64,000 nt of DNA from an uncultured Eubacteriales bacterium (GTDB lineage: Bacteria > Bacillota > Clostridia > Oscillospirales > Oscillospiraceae). The translations under genes and the position numbers were made by a program. The DNA is taken from the NCBI GenBank assembly GCA_900545405.1, contig UQYT01000004.1:1-64000 (forward strand). The letters run 5' to 3'. Shown here one piece after another: positions 41,907 through 50,695 of the stretch. Under the pieces are notes generated by a model. It saw only the letters and a list, made by a program, of their open reading frames with translations, did no database searches and had not been told where the DNA came from. The first letter of the stretch is position 1. The number at the start of each line of letters is the position of its first letter.

Positions 41907-43095
41907 TGGACGCGCCTCCCTGTATCTTTTTGATCTCGATGCTCTCCACAAACGCCTGCACGCGCGTGCGCATCTGGCCGGAGCCGGCTATGGTGTACGG
42001 CCTGTCCACCGAGAGCACGGGGTAGCCGAAGTCGTGCTCAAGGACGTGGGAGCCGACCATACGCTCATAGGCCCAGGGATCGCAGAACTTTATCTGCTCG
42101 TAGATGATGCCGTCGGCGTTATACTCCTTTGCGAGGGCGTTCACGTACTCGCGGCGGCCGAGCATCTTGGGCATGTCCATATAGCGCGGACACTGGCTGT
42201 GCGTCATGTAGTGGCGGCAGACCTGGGTCAGGGCGTCCTCGGCGTCGTTGAGCTCGATGGGCACGCGGCCGGGCAGCGAGCCGTAGCAGAAGCGGTCCGC
42301 GCAGACGTAGGCGCCGGTCTCCTCCACGAGCTTGACGAAGTCCACGTCGTCTATCTCGGAGCCGACCACCACCACGCGGGCGCGGAAGGGGTTCTTCGGC
42401 TCAGGCTCGCGGGTCTTGAGCTCCTCCAGCGTCTCCTCCAGCTTCTCTATGAGCATGTCCTGGGGCGCCGCATAGGTCGCGAGGGTGATGATGTGGAACT
42501 CATAGCCGGTAATGCGCGGGTTTTCCTCCTTGCGGAAGTCGCCTATGGCGCGGATGAGCTCGCAGACGCGGTTGTGGCGGCGCACGGACTCACGTATCGC
42601 CGCGTCGGAGACGTCGATGCCGAAGTTCTCGGCCAGCGGCTTGAGGATGTGGTTCGTGCACTGGAGAGTGTAGAGATTCAGGCCGTTGTCGTCGCACTTC
42701 ATGGGGATCTCCATGTACTCGTAGAAGAACTTCTCCTTGTCCATGGTCTTGAGCAGCTCCATGTTCTCGACGCAGCGGTTCATCATGGTGCAGCCGTCGG
42801 GCGTTATGATGCAGTCGGCGAACTTGAAGCCGCCCTCGATGGCCCGCTCGAGCAGCGCGCGGGAGTATTCGCACAGGAAGCTGGTGAGGTAGTAGGTGGC
42901 CATCTCCATGGAGCCGGTGCGCGGCGCGCGCAGGCGGATGGAGAAGGTCCCGGCGAGGTTGAGCAGCGGCTCCGGTACGTTCTCGCAGACGTAGGCCACG
43001 CAGCGCTTTCCCTCGCTCTTGGCCTGGGCGATGAGCTCGTTGTTCGCGTCCTGCAACAGATTTTCAAAATAGATAAGGTGCTTCAGGTCTTTCAT
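41899..43095 (-). CDS. HgdB/BcrB-like 2-hydroxyacyl-CoA dehydratase family protein
   Basis: This 398-residue protein is a 2-hydroxyacyl-CoA dehydratase/benzoyl-CoA reductase (PF06050, HgdB/BcrC-like) type. Cysteines are in PDGCTMMNRCVEN, ADRFCYGSLPGRV, SQCPRYM and IKFCDPWAYERM. The last follows the conserved final-Cys region of the family. It starts after GAGGAGGAGAAA and precedes the second HgdB-like gene. Together they may form a heterodimeric reductase or dehydratase with an uncertain substrate. Confidence 0.78.
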   Translation of the reverse strand: MKDLKHLIYFENLLQDANNELIAQAKSEGKRCVAYVCENVPEPLLNLAGTFSIRLRAPRTGSMEMATYYLTSFLCEYSRALLERAIEGGFKFADCIITPDGCTMMNRCVENMELLKTMDKEKFFYEYMEIPMKCDDNGLNLYTLQCTNHILKPLAENFGIDVSDAAIRESVRRHNRVCELIRAIGDFRKEENPRITGYEFHIITLATYAAPQDMLIEKLEETLEELKTREPEPKNPFRARVVVVGSEIDDVDFVKLVEETGAYVCADRFCYGSLPGRVPIELNDAEDALTQVCRHYMTHSQCPRYMDMPKMLGRREYVNALAKEYNADGIIYEQIKFCDPWAYERMVGSHVLEHDFGYPVLSVDRPYTIAGSGQMRTRVQAFVESIEIKKIQGGASNG

Positions 43096-43119
43096 TTTCT
43101 CCTCCTCGCGGAAAGGGGG

Positions 43120-43464
43120 CTAGCAGCCCTCTATCTGCTTGATATTCATCTCCCTGCCCTGCTGGAGCCAGGTCTCGCCGCTGCCGCAGTAGGGGCAGGT
43201 CTTGCCGTATTTCACGGTGGGATAGGTCTTTTTGCAGGAGTCGCACCAGGTAATGGCCGGGATGGTCTCGCATATGAGCTGCGAGCCCTCGATGAGCGGC
43301 GTCTTCTTCGCGTACCAGTTCCAGCAGTCGACAAGGTAGCTCGGGACGATGCCGGAGACCTCGCCGAACTCGAGCGTGACGGAGCTTATCTGCGTCAGCT
43401 CGTTCTGCCGGGCGATGGCGTCCACCTGCTTTATGACATAGGTGACGATACTAAGTTCGTGCAT
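43120..43464 (-). CDS. hypA: HypA-like nickel/zinc metallochaperone, copy 2
   Basis: This 114-residue protein starts MHELSIVTYVIKQVDAIARQ and keeps the Met-His-Glu metal site and a CxxC/CxxC zinc finger (CDSC, CPYC). It lies between the large flavoprotein and the HgdB-like pair, in the same orientation and with short gaps. This is its only visible context; no hydrogenase is nearby. Compared with copy 1 the C-terminal tail is different. Confidence 0.82.
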   Translation of the reverse strand: MHELSIVTYVIKQVDAIARQNELTQISSVTLEFGEVSGIVPSYLVDCWNWYAKKTPLIEGSQLICETIPAITWCDSCKKTYPTVKYGKTCPYCGSGETWLQQGREMNIKQIEGC

Positions 43465-43535
43465 AATTTCCTCACTTTTATCCCAAACAGGCACGGAGCT
43501 AGCCGTGCCTGTCTGGTGTCTGCTGCGTTATAGGC

Positions 43536-46301
43536 TTATTTTCCGGCGAGCTTTTTCTTGAGTATCTTGACCTCGCGCTTGGCGGCGTAGGGCAGGATCT
43601 CCTTGAACTTGTCCTCGGCCGGGACCATGTGCGAGCACTCGGGACGCAGGCGCTTGAGGTGGATGGCGTCAAACTCGCACTTGGTGGTGCAGATGCCGCA
43701 GCCTATGCACTTGTTCGGGTCGACGACACTCCGGCCGCAGCTCAGGCAGCGGCTGGCCTCGGACTTTATCTGCTCCTCGGTGAAGGTGACGCGCTCGTCG
43801 CTCATGGTCTTGACCTTGGCCGGGTCGATGGCCGGCTCGTTGCGCGCGGGCTTCTTGAAGCTCTCGGGCGGGAGGGCGACGCTGCCCTTGTCCAGCTCCT
43901 TGAAGATGCGGCGGTTGCGGTGTATGGTCAGGGACTGGCCGACGTTGACGTAGCGGTGGATGGAGACGGCGCCCTCACGGCCGGTGGCGATGGCGTCGAT
44001 GGTGTACATGGGTCCGGTGGCGCAGTCGCCGCCGACGAAGATGTCGGGCTCGGCGGTCTGGAAGGTCAGCTTGTCGCAGTCGATGAGCCTGCCGTCAGGG
44101 GTCTCAGCCTTGGTGCCGGCGAGGACGCTGCCGTAGTCGGAGCGCTGGCCGATGGCCACGAGGACGTTGGAGCACTTGACGGTGACGGTGTCGTTCTCGT
44201 CGTACTTCGGCGCGAACTTGCCGCTCGCGTCGCGCACGCTGGTGCAGCGCATGAACTCGACGCCGGTGACCTTGCCGTTCTTGCCGATGATGCGCTTCGG
44301 GCCCCAGCAGTTGTTGATGACGACGCCGTCGGCTATGCCGGCGTTCTTCTCGTCGGGAACGGTGGGCATCTCCTCATCCTTCTCGAGGCAGTAGATGCTG
44401 ACGCTGCCCTCGCCGAGGCGGACCGCGGTGCGGGCCACGTCGATGGCCGCGTTGCCGCCGCCGATGACGATGGTGTCGCCCTTGAGCTCGGTGAGCTCGC
44501 CGCGGTTGACGGCGCGCAGGAGGTCGAGGCCGCCGGTGACGCCCTTGAGGTCCTCGCCCTCTATGCCGAGCTTGGACGCGGTCTGGAGGCCGACCGCGAC
44601 GTAGAAGGCCTTGTAGCCCTCTTCACGCAGCTGCTGGATGGTAATGTCCTTGCCGACCTCGACGCCGCAGCGGAACTCCACGCCCATCTCGCGCAGGACG
44701 TCTATTTCGGAGTTCACGGTGGCCTTGTCGACGCGGAAGTTGGGGATGCCGTTCACCAGCATGCCGCCGGGGGCGGCTTCCTTCTCGAACACGGTGGGCT
44801 TGTAGCCCTCGATGGCGAGGAAGTAGGCGCAGCTCATGCCCGCGGGGCCCGCGCCGATGATGGCTATCTTCTGCTCGAAGGGGGCCATGGTGCAGGAGTT
44901 CATGGGCGGGATGTAGCGGTGCTCGTCCTTCATGTCCTGCTCGGCGATGAACTTCTTGATCTCGTCTATGGACAGCGGCTCGTCGACGCTGCCGCGGGTG
45001 CAGGCGTCCTCGCAGTACTTGCGGCAGATGGAGCCGCAGACCGCCGGGAACGGGTTATCCTTCTTTATGAGCTTGAGCGCGTCCTTATAGCGGCCCTCGC
45101 TGGCCATCTTTATGTAGCCCTGGATGGCGATGTGCGCCGGGCAGGCCACCTTGCAGGGGGCGGTGCCGGTCGGGTAGGTCTGGATGGAACCGATGTTGTC
45201 GCGGTAGTTCTTGTCCCAGTGGTCCTCGCCCCACTTGGTGTCGTCGGGCAGCTCGTGGCGCGGGTACTCGATGGGGCCGGCGCTGGTGCAGAGCTTCTGG
45301 CCCAGGCGAACGGCGCCGGAGGGGCAGGTCTCCACGCACTTGCCGCAGGCGACGCACTTCTCGGGGTCGCTCTCGGCCACGTAGGCGCTGCGGGAGAGGT
45401 TCGGCGTGTTGAAGAGCTGGCTGGTGCGCAGGGCGTTGCAGACGCCGACGGCGCAGTTGCAGATGCCGAAGATCTTGTTCTCGCCGTCTATATTGGTGAC
45501 CTGGTGGACATAGCCGCGGTCCTCGGCCTTCTGGAGTATCTCCATGGCCTCTTCATAGGTGATGTCGTGGCCCTTGCCGGTCTCACGGCAGTAGTCGGCG
45601 AAGTCGCCGACGCCGATGCACCACTCGGCCTCTACGTCGCCGGAGCCCTCGTCGCGGATGCGCTGCTGCTTGCGGCAGCTGCACACGGCCACGCCGATGT
45701 GGCCCTCGTACTTCTTCAGCCAGTGGGAGAGGCGCTCGATGTCCAGCGCCTCGCAGTCGGCGGGGATGGCCTTTTCAACGGGGACGACGTGCATGCCGAT
45801 GCCGGCGCCGCCGGGGGGCACCATCTCGGTCACGCCCGCGAGGGGCAGGAAGGCCATGCGCTCAAAGAAGTTCGCGATGACGGGCTGCTCGTCGCACATG
45901 TTGGGGTGGATGACCATGAGCTCCGCGCTGCCGGGGACGAACATGTCCAGCACCCAGCGCTTCTCGTGGTTGGGGTTCTTGCCGTCGAGATTCTCCCAGT
46001 GGTACTCGACTAGGCCGGTGTCGCACAGGACCTCCAGCGCCTTCTCGAGCCTCGCGGTCTCCATCTTGCTGCGCTTCTGGATGACCTCGAAGGTGACGGG
46101 CTTGCGCTTTTTGAGCACGAGCGCAACGTCCAGCGCGTCGGCCGTGGCGCTCATGCCGAACTTCTTCTCCGCGATCTGCATCGCAGCGTCCACGCCCCAG
46201 TATTCCGGCGCGTTGGTGTCGATCTTGTCGACGCCGAGCATTACCGTGGCGCGGTCGGTGATCTCCTTACATAGTTTGAAAATTTTCTCGTCTCTGGTCA
46301 T
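43536..46301 (-). CDS. Large Fe-S/FAD NAD(P) oxidoreductase (GltD-like), copy 2
   Basis: This 921-residue paralogue of 13692-16403 has the same domain order: N-terminal Cys-rich region (CSCRKQQRI, CNCAVGVC), 4Fe-4S CVACGKCVETCP, GltD N-domain (CPAHIAIQGYI, CRKYCEDACTRG), FAD loop GAGPAGMSCAYFLAI, NAD(P) loop GGGNAAIDVARTAV, VGGDCATGP and C-terminal CIGCGICTTKCEFDAI. It leads the operon with a HypA-like gene and the HgdB-like pair, so it may supply electrons to them. The start at ATG 46301 follows AAGGGG; upstream ATG codons lack comparable ribosome sites. Confidence 0.85.
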   Translation of the reverse strand: MTRDEKIFKLCKEITDRATVMLGVDKIDTNAPEYWGVDAAMQIAEKKFGMSATADALDVALVLKKRKPVTFEVIQKRSKMETARLEKALEVLCDTGLVEYHWENLDGKNPNHEKRWVLDMFVPGSAELMVIHPNMCDEQPVIANFFERMAFLPLAGVTEMVPPGGAGIGMHVVPVEKAIPADCEALDIERLSHWLKKYEGHIGVAVCSCRKQQRIRDEGSGDVEAEWCIGVGDFADYCRETGKGHDITYEEAMEILQKAEDRGYVHQVTNIDGENKIFGICNCAVGVCNALRTSQLFNTPNLSRSAYVAESDPEKCVACGKCVETCPSGAVRLGQKLCTSAGPIEYPRHELPDDTKWGEDHWDKNYRDNIGSIQTYPTGTAPCKVACPAHIAIQGYIKMASEGRYKDALKLIKKDNPFPAVCGSICRKYCEDACTRGSVDEPLSIDEIKKFIAEQDMKDEHRYIPPMNSCTMAPFEQKIAIIGAGPAGMSCAYFLAIEGYKPTVFEKEAAPGGMLVNGIPNFRVDKATVNSEIDVLREMGVEFRCGVEVGKDITIQQLREEGYKAFYVAVGLQTASKLGIEGEDLKGVTGGLDLLRAVNRGELTELKGDTIVIGGGNAAIDVARTAVRLGEGSVSIYCLEKDEEMPTVPDEKNAGIADGVVINNCWGPKRIIGKNGKVTGVEFMRCTSVRDASGKFAPKYDENDTVTVKCSNVLVAIGQRSDYGSVLAGTKAETPDGRLIDCDKLTFQTAEPDIFVGGDCATGPMYTIDAIATGREGAVSIHRYVNVGQSLTIHRNRRIFKELDKGSVALPPESFKKPARNEPAIDPAKVKTMSDERVTFTEEQIKSEASRCLSCGRSVVDPNKCIGCGICTTKCEFDAIHLKRLRPECSHMVPAEDKFKEILPYAAKREVKILKKKLAGK

Positions 46302-46350
46302 TGTGCGGCATTCCCCTTTCATATTTGGCATGCATATGACGAAACTCATT

Positions 46351-46357
46351 GTGACCA
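46351..46357. promoter_or_regulatory. Putative GntR half-site (GTGACCA)
   Basis: GTGACCA just after the leftward transcription start of the flavoprotein operon. Its inverted form TGGTCAC occurs at the same relative place for the GntR gene (46488). Confidence 0.4.
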
Positions 46358-46375
46358 CTTTACGATAGTACGACT

Positions 46376-46404
46376 ATTTTAGCATGACGCTAATTTTTTG
46401 TCAA
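46376..46404 (-). promoter_or_regulatory. Promoter of flavoprotein copy 2 operon
   Basis: Reading leftward: TTGACA (46404-46399), 17-base spacer, TAAAAT (46381-46376). Strong consensus. Confidence 0.7.
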
Positions 46405-46449
46405 TATGAAGCGGGCCATATTGGCGCAGATGCTGCAAAAAAATAATGC

Positions 46450-46478
46450 TTCACATGAGCGGGCGAAAGGCTTATAAT
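46450..46478 (+). promoter_or_regulatory. Promoter of GntR gene
   Basis: TTCACA (46450-46455), 17-base spacer, TATAAT (46473-46478). Confidence 0.65.
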
Positions 46479-46487
46479 ATTAAAAAA

Positions 46488-46494
46488 TGGTCAC
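46488..46494. promoter_or_regulatory. Putative GntR half-site (TGGTCAC)
   Basis: TGGTCAC immediately downstream of the predicted start of the GntR transcript, the inverted form of the site at 46351. Confidence 0.4.
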
Positions 46495-46508
46495 GCAAGG
46501 AGACACCG

Positions 46509-47210
46509 ATGAATTTCGACAAGATAAAGGCGCCTACTGTGCGCGAGAGCTTTGTCCGCGAGCTGGAGAACAAGATACTCTCCGGCGAGCTCAAGCCCGG
46601 GGACAAGCTGCCCCCGGCCAAGGAGCTGTGCGAGCTCATGGGCGTGAGCCTGACGGTGGTGAACGCGGGCATGAGCGAGCTTGCCAACAACGGCTTTGTG
46701 GAGACTATCCCCCGCCGCGGGACCTACATCGCGGACTACAAGAAAAAAGGCAACGCGGGCACGCTGTCCGCCATCATGCGCTATAACGGCGGCAAGCTCT
46801 CCAGCAAGGAGATCCGCTCGCTGTGCGAGACCCGCATGGCGCTGGACCTGCTCGTGGCCCGGCTGGTGGTGGAGCGCGCGACAGATGCCGAGTTGCATGA
46901 GCTCGAGCCTCTGCTCGACGAGCTGCGCGCCGAGCGCGACCTGGAGCGCTGCTGCGAGCTGGTGACGGAGTTTTATCACCGCCTCGCGGAGATCAGCGGC
47001 AACATCTTCCTCTCCCTGCTCTATAACTCCACCTTCGAGCCGCAGAAGGGCATATACGTCCTCTTCTGCGAGAAAAACGGCACCGCGCCCGTGGTCGAAC
47101 ACGCCGTGGAGGTCTATGAGAGCCTCCTCGCCCGCGACGTAAAGCGCGCGCAAAACGACATGTTCGAGGCCGTGCGCTCCGCCATAATCGGCGACAACGC
47201 CATCATCTGA
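46509..47210 (+). CDS. GntR-family regulator (FadR-type, FCD domain)
   Basis: This 233-residue protein has an N-terminal winged HTH (KILSGELKPGDKLPPAKELC, VSLTVVNAGMSELANNGFVE, RRGTYIADY) and a helical FCD-type effector domain (RSLCETRMALDLLVARLVVE, HRLAEISGNIFLSLLYNSTF). FCD regulators usually sense a small carboxylate. It diverges from the flavoprotein copy 2 operon with 207 bases between, and TGGTCAC elements sit beside both promoters. Start ATG 46509 follows AAGGAG. Confidence 0.88.
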   Translation: MNFDKIKAPTVRESFVRELENKILSGELKPGDKLPPAKELCELMGVSLTVVNAGMSELANNGFVETIPRRGTYIADYKKKGNAGTLSAIMRYNGGKLSSKEIRSLCETRMALDLLVARLVVERATDAELHELEPLLDELRAERDLERCCELVTEFYHRLAEISGNIFLSLLYNSTFEPQKGIYVLFCEKNGTAPVVEHAVEVYESLLARDVKRAQNDMFEAVRSAIIGDNAII

Positions 47211-47259
47211 GCACATATCTGTTACAGAGCGGGCAGCTTGAGGCTGTCCGCTTTTCTTC

Positions 47260-47288
47260 TTGACAAATATGCTCTACACTTGTAGAAT
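47260..47288 (+). promoter_or_regulatory. Promoter of BlaI-like operon
   Basis: TTGACA (47260-47265), 17-base spacer, TAGAAT (47283-47288). It is overlapped by operator 1. Confidence 0.75.
47273..47286. promoter_or_regulatory. BlaI/MecI-type operator 1
   Basis: TCTACA-CT-TGTAGA, a perfect palindrome containing the BlaI/MecI core TACA-N2-TGTA. It overlaps the spacer and -10 of the promoter. Confidence 0.82.
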
Positions 47289-47298
47289 ATACTTAAAC

Positions 47299-47312
47299 TC
47301 TACAATTGTAGA
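47299..47312. promoter_or_regulatory. BlaI/MecI-type operator 2
   Basis: TCTACA-AT-TGTAGA, the same core as operator 1, 26 bases on and just before the repressor gene. Two sites support cooperative autorepression. Confidence 0.82.
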
Positions 47313-47325
47313 AGGAGGACCGGCC

Positions 47326-47703
47326 ATGAACACTGACAAGAACCGGCTGCCGGACGGCGAGCTGGAGGTAATGCAGGCGCTCTGGGACTGTGAGGTCCCG
47401 GCGTCGCGGGCGGACATAGAGGCCCGGCTGCACACGGCAAAGCCCATGGCGGCGACGACGCTGCTGACCTTTCTCTCCCGGCTGGCGGAGCGGGGCTATG
47501 TGAAGGCCGAGAGATCGGGCCGTAGCGCCATGTACACGCCGCTCGTGAGCCGCGAGGCGTATCTCGCGGGCCAGAGCCGCCGCTTTCTCGACAAGCTCTG
47601 CGGCGGGAAGCTCTCCGTCCTCGCCGCCGCGCTCTGCGACAGCGGGCTGAGCCGCGACGAGATAGAGGAGCTGCGCGGTCTGCTTGAGAGGGATGAGCTG
47701 TGA
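47326..47703 (+). CDS. BlaI/MecI-family repressor
   Basis: This 125-residue protein has an N-terminal winged helix (LPDGELEVMQALWDCEVPAS, TTLLTFLSRLAERGYVKAER) and a C-terminal dimerisation arm. BlaI-type repressors are cleaved when their membrane peptidase senses a signal. Two TACA-N2-TGTA operators precede it. Start ATG 47326 follows AAGGAGG. The downstream M56 peptidases overlap by one base. Confidence 0.92.
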   Translation: MNTDKNRLPDGELEVMQALWDCEVPASRADIEARLHTAKPMAATTLLTFLSRLAERGYVKAERSGRSAMYTPLVSREAYLAGQSRRFLDKLCGGKLSVLAAALCDSGLSRDEIEELRGLLERDEL

Positions 47704-49133
47704 TGGAAGGCATATTTCAGCGCAGCATAGTCGCCGCCATCTTCGCCCTGGCCATAGGCTGGGCCTCGGCGGAAAGGCTCCGCAAAGAATTTGAAGGCTC
47801 GGGAAAGGACGGGCGCAGGCTCTACTCCTCCTTTTCATATTACGCCGCACTGCCGCTCTTTCTGCTCATATACGCCGTGGCGGTGCTCATCGCGTTGCGC
47901 GATACGGCCCAAAACATGCTGCTGAGCATGTTTTTCTACGTTTTTCTCACGCTCTCGGTCTACTATATAGTTCTCGCTCCGCTGATCCCCCGGCTGAGGC
48001 GGCACATCAGCGCCTGGGCCTGCGCCGCGCTCTGGCTGCTGCCAAATCTGCTGTATATCACCATGACCAATTATATGTACCTCTCGGAGCCGCTCTTTGT
48101 CCTCGAGCTCAAGGGCGAGCTCGCCATGACGCTGTTCTATGTCTGGTTCGCGGGGTTTGTGCTCGTCATGGCCTGGAAGATATGTGAGCACCTCTCCTTC
48201 CGCCGCCGCGTACTCAGAAACGCGGAGGAGGTAAAAAGCGAGCTCTGGGAGGAGGTCTTCCGGCACATCTGCGGCCTCAAGGCAAAGCTGCCGCCGCTCA
48301 TGCGCTCGCATGATGTCACAACTCCGCTCTCAGTGGGGCTCTCGAGGGGCAAAATGGTCGTTCTGCTGCCCGTCAGGAGCTACACAGACGAGGAGCTCCG
48401 GCTGGTGCTCACGCACGAGGCGATACACATAGCGCGCAGTGACTCCTACTCCAAGTTCGCGCTGGTCAGCATAGCCGCGCTCTGCTGGTTCAATCCGCTG
48501 GTCTGGCTGGCGATGCGCAAGAGCGCCGAGGACATAGAGCTCTCCTGCGACGAGTCCGTCACCTTCGGCGCGGGCGCGGACGAGAGGCGGCGCTACGCTG
48601 ACCTCATACTCAGCTCCGCGGGCGACGGGCGGGGCTTCACAACCTGCCTCTCGGCCAAGGCGTCCTCGCTCCGCTACCGGCTCAAGAACGTCATGCAGCC
48701 CGCGATGAAGAGCTCCGGCGCCTTCGTGATAGGGATTGCGACCTTCCTGCTTATCCTCATATGCGGGCAGGTTGCCCTCGCCTACGGCGGCGGCACGGGT
48801 GAGGAGCTCATCTTCAACTCCGAAGACCCGGCGCTCTACGATGTCGACGATAGCGACTGCACCGACCCGGAGGGGCTGAAAGCCTACATCGCCGCCCTCG
48901 AGCTGCGAGAGCTCACCAGCGGCTACGACTTCGACTACGGCCCCGACATACAGCACAGGGGCATGCTCTTTGACACTCCTAACGGTCAGCTCTATATCGG
49001 TTTCTTTGACAACATCCTCGAATATCTCGGCCCCGGCAGCCATCGAATCGTCTACTACTACCTCCCCGAAGGCACGGACTGGGCGAGGCTCGACTCCTTT
49101 TTCGACGACAGCACAGCGGGCGACGCGGCATAA
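47703..49133 (+). CDS. BlaR1-like M56 membrane metallopeptidase (copy 1)
   Basis: This 476-residue protein has about four N-terminal membrane helices, a cytosolic zinc-peptidase loop with HEAIH (residues 238-242) and the downstream metal-ligand segment SAEDIELSCDESV, then a further helix (~341-360) and a ~115-residue extracytoplasmic C-terminus. In BlaR1/MecR1 this last part is a penicillin-binding sensor; here it is short with no serine-acylase motif, so the signal must differ. The start overlaps the repressor stop (TGATG). Confidence 0.9.
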   Translation: MEGIFQRSIVAAIFALAIGWASAERLRKEFEGSGKDGRRLYSSFSYYAALPLFLLIYAVAVLIALRDTAQNMLLSMFFYVFLTLSVYYIVLAPLIPRLRRHISAWACAALWLLPNLLYITMTNYMYLSEPLFVLELKGELAMTLFYVWFAGFVLVMAWKICEHLSFRRRVLRNAEEVKSELWEEVFRHICGLKAKLPPLMRSHDVTTPLSVGLSRGKMVVLLPVRSYTDEELRLVLTHEAIHIARSDSYSKFALVSIAALCWFNPLVWLAMRKSAEDIELSCDESVTFGAGADERRRYADLILSSAGDGRGFTTCLSAKASSLRYRLKNVMQPAMKSSGAFVIGIATFLLILICGQVALAYGGGTGEELIFNSEDPALYDVDDSDCTDPEGLKAYIAALELRELTSGYDFDYGPDIQHRGMLFDTPNGQLYIGFFDNILEYLGPGSHRIVYYYLPEGTDWARLDSFFDDSTAGDAA

Positions 49134-49170
49134 TATATTATGTAAACCATTTGGAGGGTGAGCGATGGAC

Positions 49171-49196
49171 AGCGCCATGATACAGCGCCATGATAC
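49171..49196. repeat. 13-bp tandem duplication (AGCGCCATGATAC) at a gene start
   Basis: Two adjacent copies (49171-49183 and 49184-49196), followed by AGCGCATGATC. The ATG at 49165, which has a strong GGAGGGTGAGCG site, is read in the wrong frame because of this duplication. Deleting one unit restores continuous translation into the second M56 peptidase. Confidence 0.85.
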
Positions 49197-50605
49197 AGCG
49201 CATGATCATAGCTGCGATGTTTGGCCTTGTCCTGGGGCTGATATCGTATTGGAGCATACGGCTGGGGCTTCGCGGCAGGAAGAAGGACGGGCGGAGGGTG
49301 TATGCATCCTTCTCCTACTACGGCGCGCTGCCCTTCGTTCTGCTCATCTTAGGCGCGATGTCACGACTGATGCTGGGGGACGAGGCGGACCCGATGCTTT
49401 TCACCAGCCTCTTCTCCGTAGCCGTGTCGCTGACGGTATACTACGTGCTCCTCGCGCTGTTGATGCCCTGGCTGCGGCGGCGCATCAGCTCCTGGGCCTG
49501 CGGCGCGCTATGGCTGGTGCCTAACGTGCTGTACATTCTGGCACGAGACAACATGCGGCTGCCGGCCCCGCTGCTGATAATCAAGGCCAGCAGGGACCTG
49601 ATGACGGCGCTGCTGGGCGTCTGGTTTGCAGGCTTCGTGCTGATAATGGCCTGGAAGACCGAAGAGCACCTGCTCTTTCGCCGCCGCGTGCTGAAAAATG
49701 CCGAAAAGCTCACGAGCCCGCTCTGGGAGGAGATATTCGGGCAGGTCTGCACGCACAGCGGCAACAGGCCGCCGCTCTATCGCTCGGCCGAGGTGTGGAC
49801 GCCGCTGACTATCGGTCTCTTTGCCGGCGCGAGGGTTGTCGTGCTCCCCGAGCGGGACTATACCGACGAGGAGCTCAGGCTGGTGCTCACGCACGAGGCC
49901 GTACACATCGCGCGCTGCGACGCGGCCTCCAAGCTGGCGCTGGTGAGCGTGACGGCGCTCTTCTGGTTCGACCCACTGGTCTGGCTGGCCATGCGCCGCA
50001 GCGCCGATGACATCGAGCTCAGCTGCGACGAGTCCGTGACCCTGGGCGCCGACGAGGCGGAGCGGCGGCGCTACGCCGACCTCATACTCAGCTCCGCCGG
50101 CGATGAGCGAGGCTTCACCACCTGCCTCTCGGCCAGGGCCTCCTCTCTGCGCTACCGGCTCCGTCAGATAATGAAACCCGCCGCAAAGCGCTCCGGCGCG
50201 CTGCTCATAGGGTTTGCGGCCTTTTTCCTCATTCTCAGCTGCGGGCATATAGCCTTTGCCTACGGAGGCGGCACGGGGGAAGAGCTCATATTTGACGGCC
50301 TGGACACGTCGCTCTATACGGTCAGCGACGGCTCGTGCACCGACCCGGAGGGCCTCAAGGACTACGTCGCCTCTCTGGAGCTCATGGAGCTCACCGAAGA
50401 ATATGACTTTGACCTCGACAGAGTTCGGCACAGGGTCATCGTCTTCGACGCGCCGGGCGATCAGGGCAAGCAGATATCTGTGGACTTTTACGACAACATA
50501 GTCGAGTTCCGGCCCTTGTTCATCAAATTGGACCACTGGGCCGAATACTACTGCCTCCCCGCGGGCACGGACTGGGAACTGCTTGACTCCTTCTTCGAGC
50601 CCTAA
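49190..50605 (+). CDS. BlaR1-like M56 membrane metallopeptidase (copy 2)
   Basis: This 471-residue protein is a tandem paralogue of the preceding gene (HEAVH at 235-239, SADDIELSCDESVT, the same four-plus-one helix layout, and a short divergent C-terminal domain). The frame begins at ATG 49190 within a 13-base duplication; the well-placed ATG 49165 is now out of frame. Translation may therefore be weak or depend on slippage. The encoded protein is otherwise intact. Confidence 0.85.
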   Translation: MIQRMIIAAMFGLVLGLISYWSIRLGLRGRKKDGRRVYASFSYYGALPFVLLILGAMSRLMLGDEADPMLFTSLFSVAVSLTVYYVLLALLMPWLRRRISSWACGALWLVPNVLYILARDNMRLPAPLLIIKASRDLMTALLGVWFAGFVLIMAWKTEEHLLFRRRVLKNAEKLTSPLWEEIFGQVCTHSGNRPPLYRSAEVWTPLTIGLFAGARVVVLPERDYTDEELRLVLTHEAVHIARCDAASKLALVSVTALFWFDPLVWLAMRRSADDIELSCDESVTLGADEAERRRYADLILSSAGDERGFTTCLSARASSLRYRLRQIMKPAAKRSGALLIGFAAFFLILSCGHIAFAYGGGTGEELIFDGLDTSLYTVSDGSCTDPEGLKDYVASLELMELTEEYDFDLDRVRHRVIVFDAPGDQGKQISVDFYDNIVEFRPLFIKLDHWAEYYCLPAGTDWELLDSFFEP

Positions 50606-50695
50606 CCCGCGGGGCGGAGGGCGGAAAACTGTCGTAAGCATAAGTGGCATATCCAGCTTCATATAATTCACCACGACAAGCCGGGAGTGGTGAAA

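Noticed and set aside
43629..46013. A 794-residue + strand frame opposite flavoprotein copy 2
   Set aside because: Antisense shadow of a gene with clear cofactor motifs.
49165..49524. 119-residue frame starting at ATG 49165
   Set aside because: After about 16 residues it is the out-of-frame reading of the M56 gene and lacks any domain; it results from the 13-base duplication.
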